DNA from: Lineus longissimus
Taxonomy: Eukaryota > Nemertea > Pilidiophora > Heteronemertea > Lineidae
Reading direction: 5' to 3'
Length of the DNA: 60,000 nt
Assembly: GCF_910592395.1 (NCBI RefSeq)
Contig: NC_088308.1
Coordinates: forward strand, 28,041,501-28,101,500
In this document: one piece after another, positions 51,301-60,000 of the stretch
Position numbering within the stretch: position 1 is the stretch's first letter
Layout of the letters: every line of letters starts with the position of its first letter
The notes under the pieces: model-generated
Databases searched by the model: none
What the model was told of the DNA's origin: nothing
Seen by the model: only the letters and a program-made list of their open reading frames with translations
Program-made: the position numbers and the translations under genes

Positions 51301-52924
51301 TACGCTACAGTCTCGTGAAACCGCACACCACTCTCCTTCAGTTGTATGTCTGTTAGTCAACACAAGCCTTATGTCCTGTTATCAACACTGTTTTGTTTTA
51401 GGTATTTTGGTCAAATCATTGAGAATCAAATCATTTGAAGATAGATACTTTGCTGCCAATCTCTGTGATGGCAACAAGGGGGAGAGAAATGTTAGTGTGA
51501 ATGATTTTTCCTGATTAAGTGTGGTGGGTCAGCTGGGTTATGGCTAAGATTTGATATGCTGGATGTCTCGGTGTAGATGCCTAATACAAACTTCTTGGGG
51601 AAGGTTAACTACAAAGTGATCACTTTTTAATTCATTCAATGTCAAAGATAAGTCTACATCATTATGTATCAGTGTGTGTGGTGAGCAATGCAGAAACTAT
51701 ACAGATTATATTATTGAGTGTTATATTTTTTGTTGGTATAGGTTCTTTAATTGAAAATAGAGGCATAGAAGGTCATAGTTTGGGGTTGTAAAAGTGTTGG
51801 TGTCATTTGGGTCGTTTCCCATCTCAACCTCATGGGCGTTCCCTCTGGAAACTGTTTGCTTAAGTTTTGGTCATTTGTTCACTGTATGTTTGCTTACCTA
51901 TTATCATGTCAATTTGTCAGTTCAAAAGTTTGCTTTTCCAAGCATGATAGCTGACAATAACCGAGCAATGATAGCGTATAGCTTCAGCATGTTATTAACA
52001 TGACATGGAAGAGTTTTTATCAGGCACATGGTACTAAGTCTAACTTGATATTTGGTGCCATAGTTATATTGGCTTGTATGGTCTTTGTCACCACCACTCT
52101 AGATGTACATGACAAAGCCCATGCTTGCTTATATAAGAAGGCCTACACTGAGTAGGAGTTTTGTTAGAAAGATATTGATGCTATTTAATTGTAATGCTGA
52201 GGAAATCTATTAAAGAAACAATGTACCTCAAGTCTCATGTTGATGTAGATCTGGGAGTTGATTGGAAACGAGTCTAACTTATGCAAAAGATGAATTAACT
52301 CATGCATGGCCAGGAGAGTTACCCCTCCCCCAAACATAGCCATGAAACCTTGTGTCCCCCTGTTTTCAAAATTCTGTTGAAGTGTGACATGACTTTGTCA
52401 TTTAACTTTCTTGCTTGCACATCACCGACGATGTTAGACTTTCTCTATCAAGATTTCTCTTTCCTTCTTTTTCTCTTTGAAAAACAACCAAGTTGTCCTC
52501 GGTTCAATACTAGTTTGATGGTCTATGAAAACACTCCTGTTTCCACAATTCGTTTTACTCTGGTCAGCTAAATTACACTGAACCCTTTGACAGCTTGGTG
52601 TCTCGGAACTTGCGATGGAAAAGCTGGAAATATTGATAGTAATAGAGAGAATGAGACCTGGGAAAAGCCAGGCCATGGATCCCAGTTTGGTGCCATGAAC
52701 TATGCTTTCATCTGACGTGTTGTTCTCTTACCTGGCTACCAATTCTTGTTAGCAGAATATGTAGGATTGATCTTGGAGGAGATCAATTGGGAAACAAGTA
52801 TAAACAACTCTCTACGACCTCTCTCAACCACTCTACAGCAAATAATACAATAGAACATGCCATCTCTCTTACCATTTCCTCATCTAAATCTATGCTTTAG
52901 AACTTCTCTCTTTACCTCTTACAG
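48357..52924 (+). other. 4.6-kb linker intron
   Basis: It contains a dispersed-repeat copy (50001-50091). An acceptor at 50361 is followed by a 69-codon phase-1 open frame to a stop at 50568-50570, but with no donor and no recognisable peptide. The ORF at 48608-49033 is unrecognised. It ends CTCTTACAG. Confidence 0.7.
50001..50091 (+). repeat. Dispersed repeat family, copy G (short)
   Basis: CACAGTGGTCATGGTCTGGG, TACCGGGGTGGTCGTGTT, CGTCATAGCGAGGTGGTCGC and CCGGGTTTCCACTGTA follow the order of copies C and D with the middle deleted. Confidence 0.75.
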
Positions 52925-53017
52925 CCGGAGGGGGACCTGCTGCCATGTCAGGTTTTAGTTCATTATTATCACAGGTTGCCAAAAGTGATAAACAAAAAGA
53001 CACAGAGAAAGGTAAAG
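52887..53017 (+). repeat. 131-bp segmental duplication, left copy
   Basis: AATCTATGCTTTAGAACTTC at its left end through GAAAGGTAAAG at its right matches 53889-54019 with one visible mismatch (T at 52896, C at 53898). It includes the pyrimidine tract, the whole exon and the donor. Confidence 0.93.
52925..53011 (+). CDS. CaMKII: CaMKII linker cassette, copy 1 (29 codons)
   Basis: This 87-nt exon between TACCTCTTACAG and GTAAAGAT, phase 1-1, encodes (A)GGGPAAMSGFSSLLSQ, then VAKSDKQKDTEK plus one base. It follows the conserved linker exon and can join in frame to the hub exon (Ala-Arg-Lys-Gln). Its Gly/Ser/Lys content suits an optional spacer. An almost identical copy with the same borders lies 1,002 bp downstream. 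TGCATG occurs 70 nt after the donor (53082-53087). I do not recognise the cassette from other species. Confidence 0.75.
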
Positions 53018-53926
53018 ATAGAGGAGAGGTTTCTAAGCTGAAAACCTCCACTCTGAAGTGTTACCCCATTGTGGCAAATTTTGCATGAACTACATGAGAC
53101 CCTAAGCTGCTGCCTGTGTGACATTGCGCAATGCCAGGATGCCCTGCTCTCACAGAGACACAGAGACACACTTGACCCCTACTAAATGACCTTGTGCATA
53201 GACCCTCCCCTGAAGAATACCTGCTGAAGCATCCACTCCTCAATTCCAACTTAACTTGCCTGAGCCAAGCTGATGCAGCGACTTGCTGTTGGATCTCATG
53301 AGTGTGTCCCACCCCACAGGTATAAGCTCAATATGACCCAAACCAAAAGCTGTGACCATTGGCAGTGCCTGGCTTAAGTGTGCCTCCTTCTTTCTACACC
53401 ATTTCAAAGTTTGTGCTGGATTCCATTTCTTCTTTATCATATCCATTTGACATAAGCAAATGAAGACCCCACCCCCTTCAACTGCATGTTATAACACTCT
53501 AATTGGTGAAATTCCTGGCCTAATTCTTCTTGAAAGAAGTTTGACCCTCTCTGAGTATGTAATCTTCAAATGTTTCAAATTTAAAATACATGAATGTCAC
53601 TCAATTCATCACAGTCTTTTTTTCAATGTGAATCTTCTAAGTATTTCAAACATGTGTAATGGATCAGATCAAATGTCATATCGATGAGGTCATCAAGTGA
53701 GAATGTGCAAGGTCACATGATTGTCAGATTTATATCTATACTGGTATCAAGTGTCTGGAATATTAATATGAGAGAACGAGATACTATCACAGTGAGATAC
53801 TATTACATGAGATACGACTTATTCTCTATCATTCGATGGACGACATCATTTACATCCCTTTGATCCATCCTCTACGATTGAAATCATGAATCTATGCCTT
53901 AGAACTTCTCTCTTTACCTCTTACAG
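53012..53926 (+). other. Intron between duplicated linker cassettes (915 nt)
   Basis: Apart from the duplicated flanks the sequence is unique, with TGCATG at 53082-53087. No gene is recognised. Confidence 0.8.
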
Positions 53927-54019
53927 CCGGAGGGGGACCTGCTGCCATGTCAGGTTTTAGTTCATTATTATCACAGGTTGCCAAAAGTGATAAACAAAAA
54001 GACACAGAGAAAGGTAAAG
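53889..54019 (+). repeat. 131-bp segmental duplication, right copy
   Basis: This is the partner of 52887-53017. Similarity stops sharply just after the GTAAAG donor, so the introns on either side are unrelated. The near identity points to a recent event, or to an assembly artefact. Confidence 0.93.
53927..54013 (+). CDS. CaMKII: CaMKII linker cassette, copy 2 (29 codons)
   Basis: The sequence is identical to 52925-53011, again between TACCTCTTACAG and a GTAAAGG donor, phase 1-1. Using both copies in series would add 58 residues without a frameshift. TGCATG lies 37 nt after the donor (54051-54056). Being identical in protein, the copies cannot create different peptides, only different linker lengths or different splicing control. 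Confidence 0.72.
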
Positions 54020-55183
54020 GTTTCTCGTGTGGTTCCTCTTCCTGGTCTCTTGCATGATTCTCTTGGAGCCCTATCTTTGTTTAAAATCCACAGGTACCCT
54101 GCCCAGGGAAACCTTTTCTTTTCAACATTATCAAAGCATCAAGAAGACTTTTTGCATCCCTATCATTTTGCTATCAGAGCACAGTTCTACTAGATTTTTA
54201 GATTTCTTTGATTAAAATCAAGTTGATTTTTGACATGATGGTGATCTGCTCTTACAATGCCAAGTCAAAATGGAAGGCCTGCTGGTGGAGAAAGTGTGAT
54301 CTCAAAGTAATTCTACGTGTTTTATTGAAAGGGACTTGTGTAAAATGAGACAGACTTTCATTTTGGCCTCGCGGCATTGTGCAAGTTCCCCCGGTCTTCT
54401 TCCAATCAGTCTTTGATTCTATGATACACATTCTCTTTCAATGATTTAGTTTACCTCAGCATTACAAGGTTTTAGACTACTTTTGATGATGAAACATGAT
54501 GTTTTTGGTTTTTCTCCAATATATTGTATGTTTTATTGAAATATTTCACCGATCTTCCTTCAAACTATGTACGTTTTGCTTTTTAGATATGTTTATTTTT
54601 GGCTCCATTCATAAACCTGGTGAAGCCTGGATTCAAAATAGTCTCCTTTTTCACCTGCGCATACATAGGGGTAGGAAAGGCTAAGCTCCCGTTTTAGATT
54701 CCAGGAGACCAGTTATCCTCCGGGCAAGCTACTGGTACATAAGCCAGGCTTTTGAATGAAGCGTTTCATATTTGGAATAGGGTAGAAAGGAACTGTGTAA
54801 CTATCCTGTCCTATATGAGTTACCTTCACAGTGGTACTGTCGGAGTAAACGTTTGTGGGCTCGTGATTGAATTGAACCTAACTTGGGGGAATAACTTGTG
54901 GACATTTATCTGTATGACTGTGTTGTAGTTCCAAAGATATCTGAAAGTCAGTTACTGCTTCAGTGTACAAGATTGTAGAGAAGTTTACAAGAGTAATATC
55001 ACAGTATTCTATGAGTTGCTTCAGTGTACAAGATTGTAGAGAAGTTTACAAGAGTAATATCACAGTATTCTATGAGTTGCCTCAGTGTACAAGATCGTAG
55101 AGAAGTTTACAAGAGTAATATCACAGTATTCTATGAGTTGTCATATCTAATCTGGTCTGTTCTCCATTTTGACCGTTATTTAG
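54014..55183 (+). other. Linker intron (1.2 kb)
   Basis: It carries the 61-bp triple repeat at 54957-55142 and ends CCGTTATTTAG. Nothing else is recognised. Confidence 0.8.
54957..55142. repeat. 61-bp tandem repeat, three copies
   Basis: CAGTGTACAAGATTGTAGAG through TATTCTATGAGTTGC is repeated with starts at 54961, 55022 and 55083, almost without change. It ends about 40 nt before a candidate 24-nt microexon. Confidence 0.95.
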
Positions 55184-55207
55184 GAAAAACAGACCCAAAC
55201 ATTGAGA
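55184..55207 (+). CDS. CaMKII: Candidate 24-nt CaMKII linker microexon
   Basis: Twenty-four nt between GACCGTTATTTAG and a consensus GTGAGTAT donor read in phase 1-1 as (G)KTDPNIE plus one base. Inclusion would give ...KTDPNIETRKQEIIK; skipping would give ...KARKQEIIK. Both joins keep frame. Splice sites are good, but the length is too short for independent coding evidence. Confidence 0.47.
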
Positions 55208-56070
55208 GTGAGTATCCTGAACGTCCGAAATAATTTGCCAGGACTTTTCAACTGGCAAATATTCTCCATTTTTTTTCTGGTTTAACCTATTTTGTTTGAC
55301 TTCTTCCGTGGTTCTTGCATAGGAGAGGCTGTGTTGGTGAATTCACAGGTTGATGAAGTTCAGGCTACACCGTTCCTTATTATAAGGGACTTGCTTCCTA
55401 GTGTAATGTACTTTGCCTAATTTCAACATCCTGGTTTTATAGTTTGTCCAAATGTTACTGGTTCAACCTGTGGAGGGAGGAATTAACTGCATGGTGGTAG
55501 TGAAAGTCATCAAGTAGGTCATGAACTCCTGATTCAACACTTAGGTGACACCATCACAAGCCTATTAAAGTCCTTTGATTAGAGTGAAATGATTTGTGTC
55601 AATCGCGGATCTTGATCTAGAGTTCAGTGTGAGATAGTAGGTGAAGGAGTGGGACCAGTCAGTCGCACTGTTAAGGATTATTTATCTCATAGATCGTGAC
55701 AGCATGTCTTTGTAAGCTTTCTTATCCAAAGTGCTTCTTTCTGATGACGACATAGGCGTAGAATGTAGACTCACAACACTGGGACATAATCAGTCTTCAA
55801 GTGTTAATCGTAAACCCCAGATTGAATTAGCCCTTCGTTTTCCTTGCCCTTCCAAAGTATCTTACTTGTAGGATATTGTGGCATCCTGTTATATTCCAGT
55901 TGGAGGATTCCCTCAGTTCAGTCACCCTTGTATGGTGTGTGACTTCAAGGCTTCACCACATTTATCTTAACAGCATGGAGGATCCACTCATTCTGTCTTA
56001 TGGTCTGCCTGACCATTTTTAAAATGTCTTTGTAGGCCCATCATATTAACGGTATGTCTTATACTTTCAG
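55208..56070 (+). other. Intron before the hub domain (863 nt)
   Basis: I see nothing recognisable except an acceptor-like TTCTTGCATAG near 55321 whose following frame has no suitable donor. It ends CTTATACTTTCAG. Confidence 0.8.
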
Positions 56071-56146
56071 CTCGTAAACAAGAAATCATCAAATTGACAG
56101 AACAATTGATAGCATGTGTAACTAGTGGTGACTTTGATGGTTACAC
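56071..56146 (+). CDS. CaMKII: CaMKII hub exon A1
   Basis: This 76-nt exon enters in phase 1 after TACTTTCAG and leaves in phase 2 at GTAAGTAC. It encodes (A)RKQEIIKLTEQLIAC, then VTSGDFDGY(T). This is the first helix and start of the association domain, which oligomerises CaMKII into its ring-shaped holoenzyme. RKQEIIK and the GDF-x-x-YT pattern are hallmark residues. Confidence 0.97.
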
Positions 56147-56552
56147 GTAAGTACACTTCTTCACTTGTGTCTTCTGGAAAGTCGCTGCTTGTGGATATCA
56201 GGTGCCTGATTACTATGGCAATAGCAGCAGATTCCCACTGACAGAGAAGGGTATAGGCCACCTCACTTCATCAAACTTTACACTACAATTAACTAACAAA
56301 TTTCCATTTTTGTCTACATCTGTGTTAATAATAGGAATAAGTGTGCCCTCCAAATTCATGTAAAATTATGTGTAATGCTGATCTCTTCTTTGAAGATTCT
56401 GAAAATCTTAGGCCCACCATGTAAAAACAATTCCACCATACATCAATTCACAAGGCACCACTGCCAACACTTGACATTATGCTAGTAACTAGCCCAAATT
56501 CCTTTATGCAGAAATGAAGCTCTTTTTGCTAATCCAACCTTTTGCATTTCAG
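56147..56552 (+). other. Intron A1-A2 (406 nt)
   Basis: No feature was recognised. It starts GTAAGTAC and ends TTTGCATTTCAG. Confidence 0.9.
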
Positions 56553-56647
56553 GAAATTTGTTGATCCCCAGCTGACCAGCTTTGAACCAGAATCCTTTGG
56601 TAACCTCATGGAAGGAATGGATTTCCACAAGTTTTACTTCGATAATG
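56553..56647 (+). CDS. CaMKII: CaMKII hub exon A2
   Basis: This 95-nt exon, phase 2 in and phase 1 out (GTGAGTGA donor), encodes (T)[16 protein letters not shown], then [19 protein letters not shown]-(S/A)-x-GNL-(V/M)-EG-x-DFH-(K/R)-FYF is the conserved core of the association domain. Where vertebrates and flies have CDP, this copy has VDP. Confidence 0.97.
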
Positions 56648-56972
56648 GTGAGTGATGGCTATTCTAAACTCATTGAAAGTGTAACCATGCATTGCTGCTG
56701 TTACAGCTCTGTTTACCTATAAACTCAAGTAAGAATAGGCTTTTGGACCTGATGGTCAAGAATGCTTCCTGCCCCTTGACAGCTGACCAGATGGAAGCCT
56801 TCTCAGAGCCGACAATGCAATGGGAAGCTGTGTTGAAGAGAAGCAGGGCTGTGTGTGATGTAACTCATGTTCAATCAAACTGATCACTGAGCAGGATGAG
56901 GGCCTCGAGGAAAGATACATGAAATCTATACCTTACTGATTATTACTAAACTGCATTGTTTTATGTTTGCAG
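56648..56972 (+). other. Intron A2-A3 (325 nt)
   Basis: I see nothing in it. It ends TTTATGTTTGCAG. Confidence 0.9.
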
Positions 56973-57087
56973 TGTTATCCAAGAACAACAAGGCCATCAA
57001 TACCAGTATTTTGAATCCTACAGTGCATCTCCTAGGTGATGATTCTGCCTGCATAGCCTATGTCAAGCTGACTCAGTACATAGATAG
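56973..57087 (+). CDS. CaMKII: CaMKII hub exon A3
   Basis: This 115-nt exon, phase 1 in and phase 2 out at GTGAGTTG, encodes (V)[15 protein letters not shown], then [20 protein letters not shown], then ID. INT-x-ILNP-x-(V/I)HL-x-G and CIAY-x-(K/R)-(L/I)-TQY are conserved hub strands. It ends with AG, so the next exon supplies one base. Exon T1 (T) makes Ser and exon T2 (A) makes Arg. Confidence 0.97.
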
Positions 57088-57454
57088 GTGAGTTGATAGA
57101 ACTGAGACTTACAAGACGTACAGTTCACACAAAGAGATATTCGTGTGGACTCAAGAGAGTCGCAACCCACCCCGCCGCCCCCTCAATTTCTGATAAATCT
57201 TTGAATTGGACCATGGAGTTTGAACATTTTAAAAAGTTCTGGAATTTGAGCATGAAGTTGTGAAGAAAGAGAACCCTGGTGCCCCGTCCTTGTCTTGAGT
57301 TGTGGATCCATACCTGGATTGAGTAGTGATATTATCCTCCTCTGATAACCCATTGAAGAATGATATGAATGCCCAAGAAGCAGGCTTAGTCTCCCTCACA
57401 GGATACCCTGTAAGCTTCGCGTTCTAATGTCATCCATTCTCTTGCGGCCAGCAG
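57088..57454 (+). other. Intron A3-T1 (367 nt)
   Basis: There is a short C-rich stretch (CACCCCGCCGCCCCCTC, about 57168-57184) and nothing else. It ends CTTGCGGCCAGCAG, a weaker acceptor than that of T2. Confidence 0.85.
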
Positions 57455-57614
57455 TGTAGGTGCGGCTAGGACAGCACAGTCGGAGGAGACCAGAATCTGG
57501 CAAAAGATTGATGGAAAGTGGATGAACGTCCACCTCCATCGTTCTGGCAATATCAAGCGGCTACTGATTCCAGAAAATAAGAAATGTAATCTGTTTACTT
57601 CCGTCTTACTCTAA
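57455..57614 (+). CDS. CaMKII: CaMKII alternative terminal exon T1
   Basis: Entering in phase 2, it encodes (S)[15 protein letters not shown], then [16 protein letters not shown], then a 21-residue tail, [13 protein letters not shown] and NLFTSVLL, stopping at TAA 57612-57614. The SEETR-(V/I)-W and KW-x-x-VH-x-HRSG motifs show a complete last hub segment. It is one of two tandem terminal exons. The tail is longer, with a hydrophobic end and a Cys, unlike T2. A 3' end signal near it was not seen (no AATAAA or ATTAAA before T2). Confidence 0.9.
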
Positions 57615-58202
57615 TCTTGGTGGCTCTTTTCTAGCTCTAACAATACTACTGGGTGTCTACCGCATCTAACATAACTCAGCACTACTTTAGTATCTCTCAT
57701 CAACACTTGATTCCCTCCAACTGTTATGACCTTAGTCTCAGTTCTGTTCTGCATTGGGATGAACAGTGAAGATGTAGATTTACCCATAACCGATGTTGTC
57801 ATGACTATGATTAACACAATAGTGCCTCCAGCTTATATTGGTGATGGGATTGGTTGAACTGCCAGACTTTGACATAGTTGTCTCTGTAGAGTAGTACTTG
57901 TAGGTGCATTTCTAGAAACAGCTGGATACCACTAGCATTTACCGTCATGATGACATTAGTAAGGTGTAGATTGGATATTGGCCTTTCTTTAACTCTTCCA
58001 GGAGCTGATTGGAGGAAATTGATTTGTTGAAATAGTGACTCCCATTCGGATAAATATTTACCTCCAAATTGTTTTCTTGTCCGTAACTCCATTCCGCCTG
58101 ACATTCACCCTGTGCTGGTATGTTTGACAGACGGTTGAAGCACGGCACAAGCCATTCCTTCCTTTCTAACTGATATTCACCGTTCTATTTGATGTTTTGC
58201 AG
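57615..58202 (+). other. T1 3' UTR or intron before T2 (588 nt)
   Basis: It would be untranslated sequence in T1 transcripts and part of the intron in T2 transcripts. No canonical poly(A) signal was seen. It ends in a good T2 acceptor, CTATTTGATGTTTTGCAG. Confidence 0.75.
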
Positions 58203-58326
58203 AAGTGGCGTACCCCACACTAAACAAGCGGAGGAGACACGAGTATGGCACAGGAAGGACAGCAAATGGCAGAATGTTCACCTTCATCGTTCAGGCCTGT
58301 TGACGGGAACACCCGCTTTCAAGTAG
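58203..58326 (+). CDS. CaMKII: CaMKII alternative terminal exon T2
   Basis: Entering in phase 2, it encodes (R)[15 protein letters not shown], then [16 protein letters not shown], then the short tail LLTGTPAFK, ending at TAG 58324-58326. [10 protein letters not shown]-x-KWQNVH-x-HRS is closer to the usual invertebrate sequence than T1. The acceptor is strong. It has the same phase and motif order as T1, so the two are duplicated alternative last exons giving different hub ends and C-termini. Confidence 0.95.
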
Positions 58327-60000
58327 TCAGAAATACTAGGAGACTTTCTTAACACTTTCAGGCCTTTCTTGTGACAAGCCTTGGATCACCTGGGTTACAA
58401 TTCGGCCTCGTTTTCGTTCCTCTGTGAATTTTCATTTGAAATTGAATCCAGTGACGTGTGCAATGTTCGACGCGGGTTTCTGGGTGAGCGTGGTATGGCA
58501 TTGATGTAGATGCTGGCAGAGGGATGTGAAGTATGGACAGGTGTGAAACCTCAGGTGTGAGGCTCTGGCAAAAGGCTTTATAAGGGGGCGGGTATAAGAC
58601 AAATAAGCAAGGAGAGATGTATAGAAAACAAATCTCCAGGGTGATGGCAGAATGACTACTCTGACCATGATTAATCAAGATATAGAGCTAATATATAATA
58701 ATTCAAGTCATGTGGTGTCTTCGCATGTCACCGCAGAGATACCTGGTAGAGGGGCCTATTGATATGTTTTGAACATGAAGTATCTGAGAATGTATTTTTC
58801 CACTTTGATGTATAGATCAGGTTGAGCTGGCCACAGCAATTTTTATGATTGGTTGAACGCTGTTGCTGTTCATAGTATTTCATCAACCCAACAAGCCAGG
58901 CCTCTGGTTCTTGTCCAAGATTTCGGTTCGTAGATGTTTATTCTTGTCAGAAATTATTAAAAGGTGTTACAGGTGATGAAATATGAGATGGTAGTGAAAT
59001 GGATTTGAGAATTGGCGGTGGATCCAAATAGAGTGGCCGGTCATTGTCTAACAAAAAGAGTTCAGATTGAAAACATTGCAGTGAAGGGCTGAGACAGCAG
59101 TTCTTGGCACTGCCGGGCAGAACCTATGAATTCTACAGGCTGGACTGCATGTTGATGAGATTCTGTTGTAACACATGAGTAGCCGTCACGCGGCTTGCAG
59201 CTGGTATTTGGGTGTGTTGGGTCTGTTGCTACATGACCATGTATGAATAAGTCAGTCAGGGCTGGCTGGTTCACAACGTGAATTCTGTTGGTGTACCGGA
59301 GACTTGTGGCGGGCACATACTCTGGTAGATCATTTCCATCAAGGCTGGCTGCGCTGGTTCAGACTCTCCTGCATCAATTACATCTGTTCTCCCAAGAGGG
59401 CTTCCTGCACCAATTCAGACCAAATACACTAGTGCATGGTGCATGACTGCATCAGAGCTAGCTGCATTGGTACATGAGTTCTATGTGTACTTGCTGCACC
59501 AGTGAACCAGTCAGAAAGGAAAGGAAAGTTGAGGTGACTGTTTGCTTGAACAGAACTTGATAACCCCCACCAGGATGCATCCAAAAGGCTGCATGATTAT
59601 GCCCACAATCCATACCTATTTTCTTTCCTGGCAATCATGTCAGCACCTCATTCTGTTCATTCAAGATAAATGGCCCAGGTTATTGGAGCCTTTTGATTCT
59701 AAGAAGTTAAACGTGCCTGTGTTGCTGTACATATGAATACTGTAGCGCTGGAGATTACACAGGTTTGACCTGTCACCATACACATGATGTCATGTGTATG
59801 TACATAATAGATTGGATGGAGTGAGTGGTCTTGTGCACTTTTTCTCAGGACTTCAGATGACCAGGAATTCTATTCTTGACTTTCATCTCTTACATGAAGG
59901 CCTACTACTTATTCCCCCGAACCAAACTTGATCTGACGACTATCATCCATGTCTGATACGATCGTTAAACACTCATACTTTCTTGCCTTACTCTTCGTAA
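58327..60000 (+). other. 3' UTR and downstream DNA
   Basis: No further exon was recognised. There is no AATAAA between the T2 stop and the window end. The nearest poly(A)-like signal is ATTAAA at 58956-58961. The UTR end is therefore uncertain. Several short ORFs in the remaining ~1 kb resemble nothing known to me. Confidence 0.7.

Noticed and set aside
51422-51514. TTTTGTTTTAG acceptor followed by a roughly 30-codon phase-1 frame
   Set aside because: AT-rich, no donor, unrecognised peptide.

Overview
The window is an intron-rich animal locus that carries one recognisable gene on the + strand: the 3' part of a calcium/calmodulin-dependent protein kinase II gene (CaMKII/CAMK2). Single-copy exons with canonical AG/GT borders and matching phases run from 2489 to 58326. 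Joined with one member of each duplicated pair and linker cassette 48273-48356, they encode about 426 residues. The first ~52 residues (glycine-rich loop and ATP-binding lysine) lie upstream of the window. Organism: an invertebrate animal, probably marine. The [15 protein letters not shown] stretch and the NVHLHRSG tail look like protostome CaMKII. A spiralian (mollusc, annelid or brachiopod-like) is my best guess, with low confidence.

Layout: 1-2488 is intron with a 43-bp tandem repeat and a hairpin transposon. 2489-24812 is the kinase domain. 26093-35580 is the autoinhibitory and calmodulin-binding segment, split by a 9.4-kb intron. 38052-55207 is the variable linker, with six possible cassettes that all begin and end in phase 1. 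56071-58326 is the association (hub) domain. 58327-60000 is 3' UTR or downstream DNA.

The outstanding observation is that three parts of this single gene are present as tandem, diverged, phase-matched exon pairs. The HRD catalytic-loop exon occurs at 15706-15778 and 15887-15959 (73 nt each). The DFG exon occurs at 19278-19380 and 19892-19994 (103 nt each). The terminal hub exon occurs at 57455-57614 and 58203-58326. Both members of each pair keep open frames, splice sites and the family's invariant residues. Including both members of an internal pair shifts the frame by +1, so they read as mutually exclusive exons. One gene could therefore make 2x2 catalytic cores, two C-termini and many linker lengths. 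A fourth, very recent duplication (131 bp, one mismatch) copied a linker cassette (52925-53011 and 53927-54013). I do not recall mutually exclusive catalytic-core exons being described for CaMKII.

The remaining sequence is intronic: several minisatellites, a MITE with 98-bp arms and a CATTTG target duplication, at least seven copies of a dispersed repeat family ending near CCACTGTA, two faint retrotransposon reverse-transcriptase relics, and an orphan 111-nt exon-like segment (29059-29169). I saw no tRNA, rRNA or CRISPR features. Most open reading frames in the introns are short chance ORFs.
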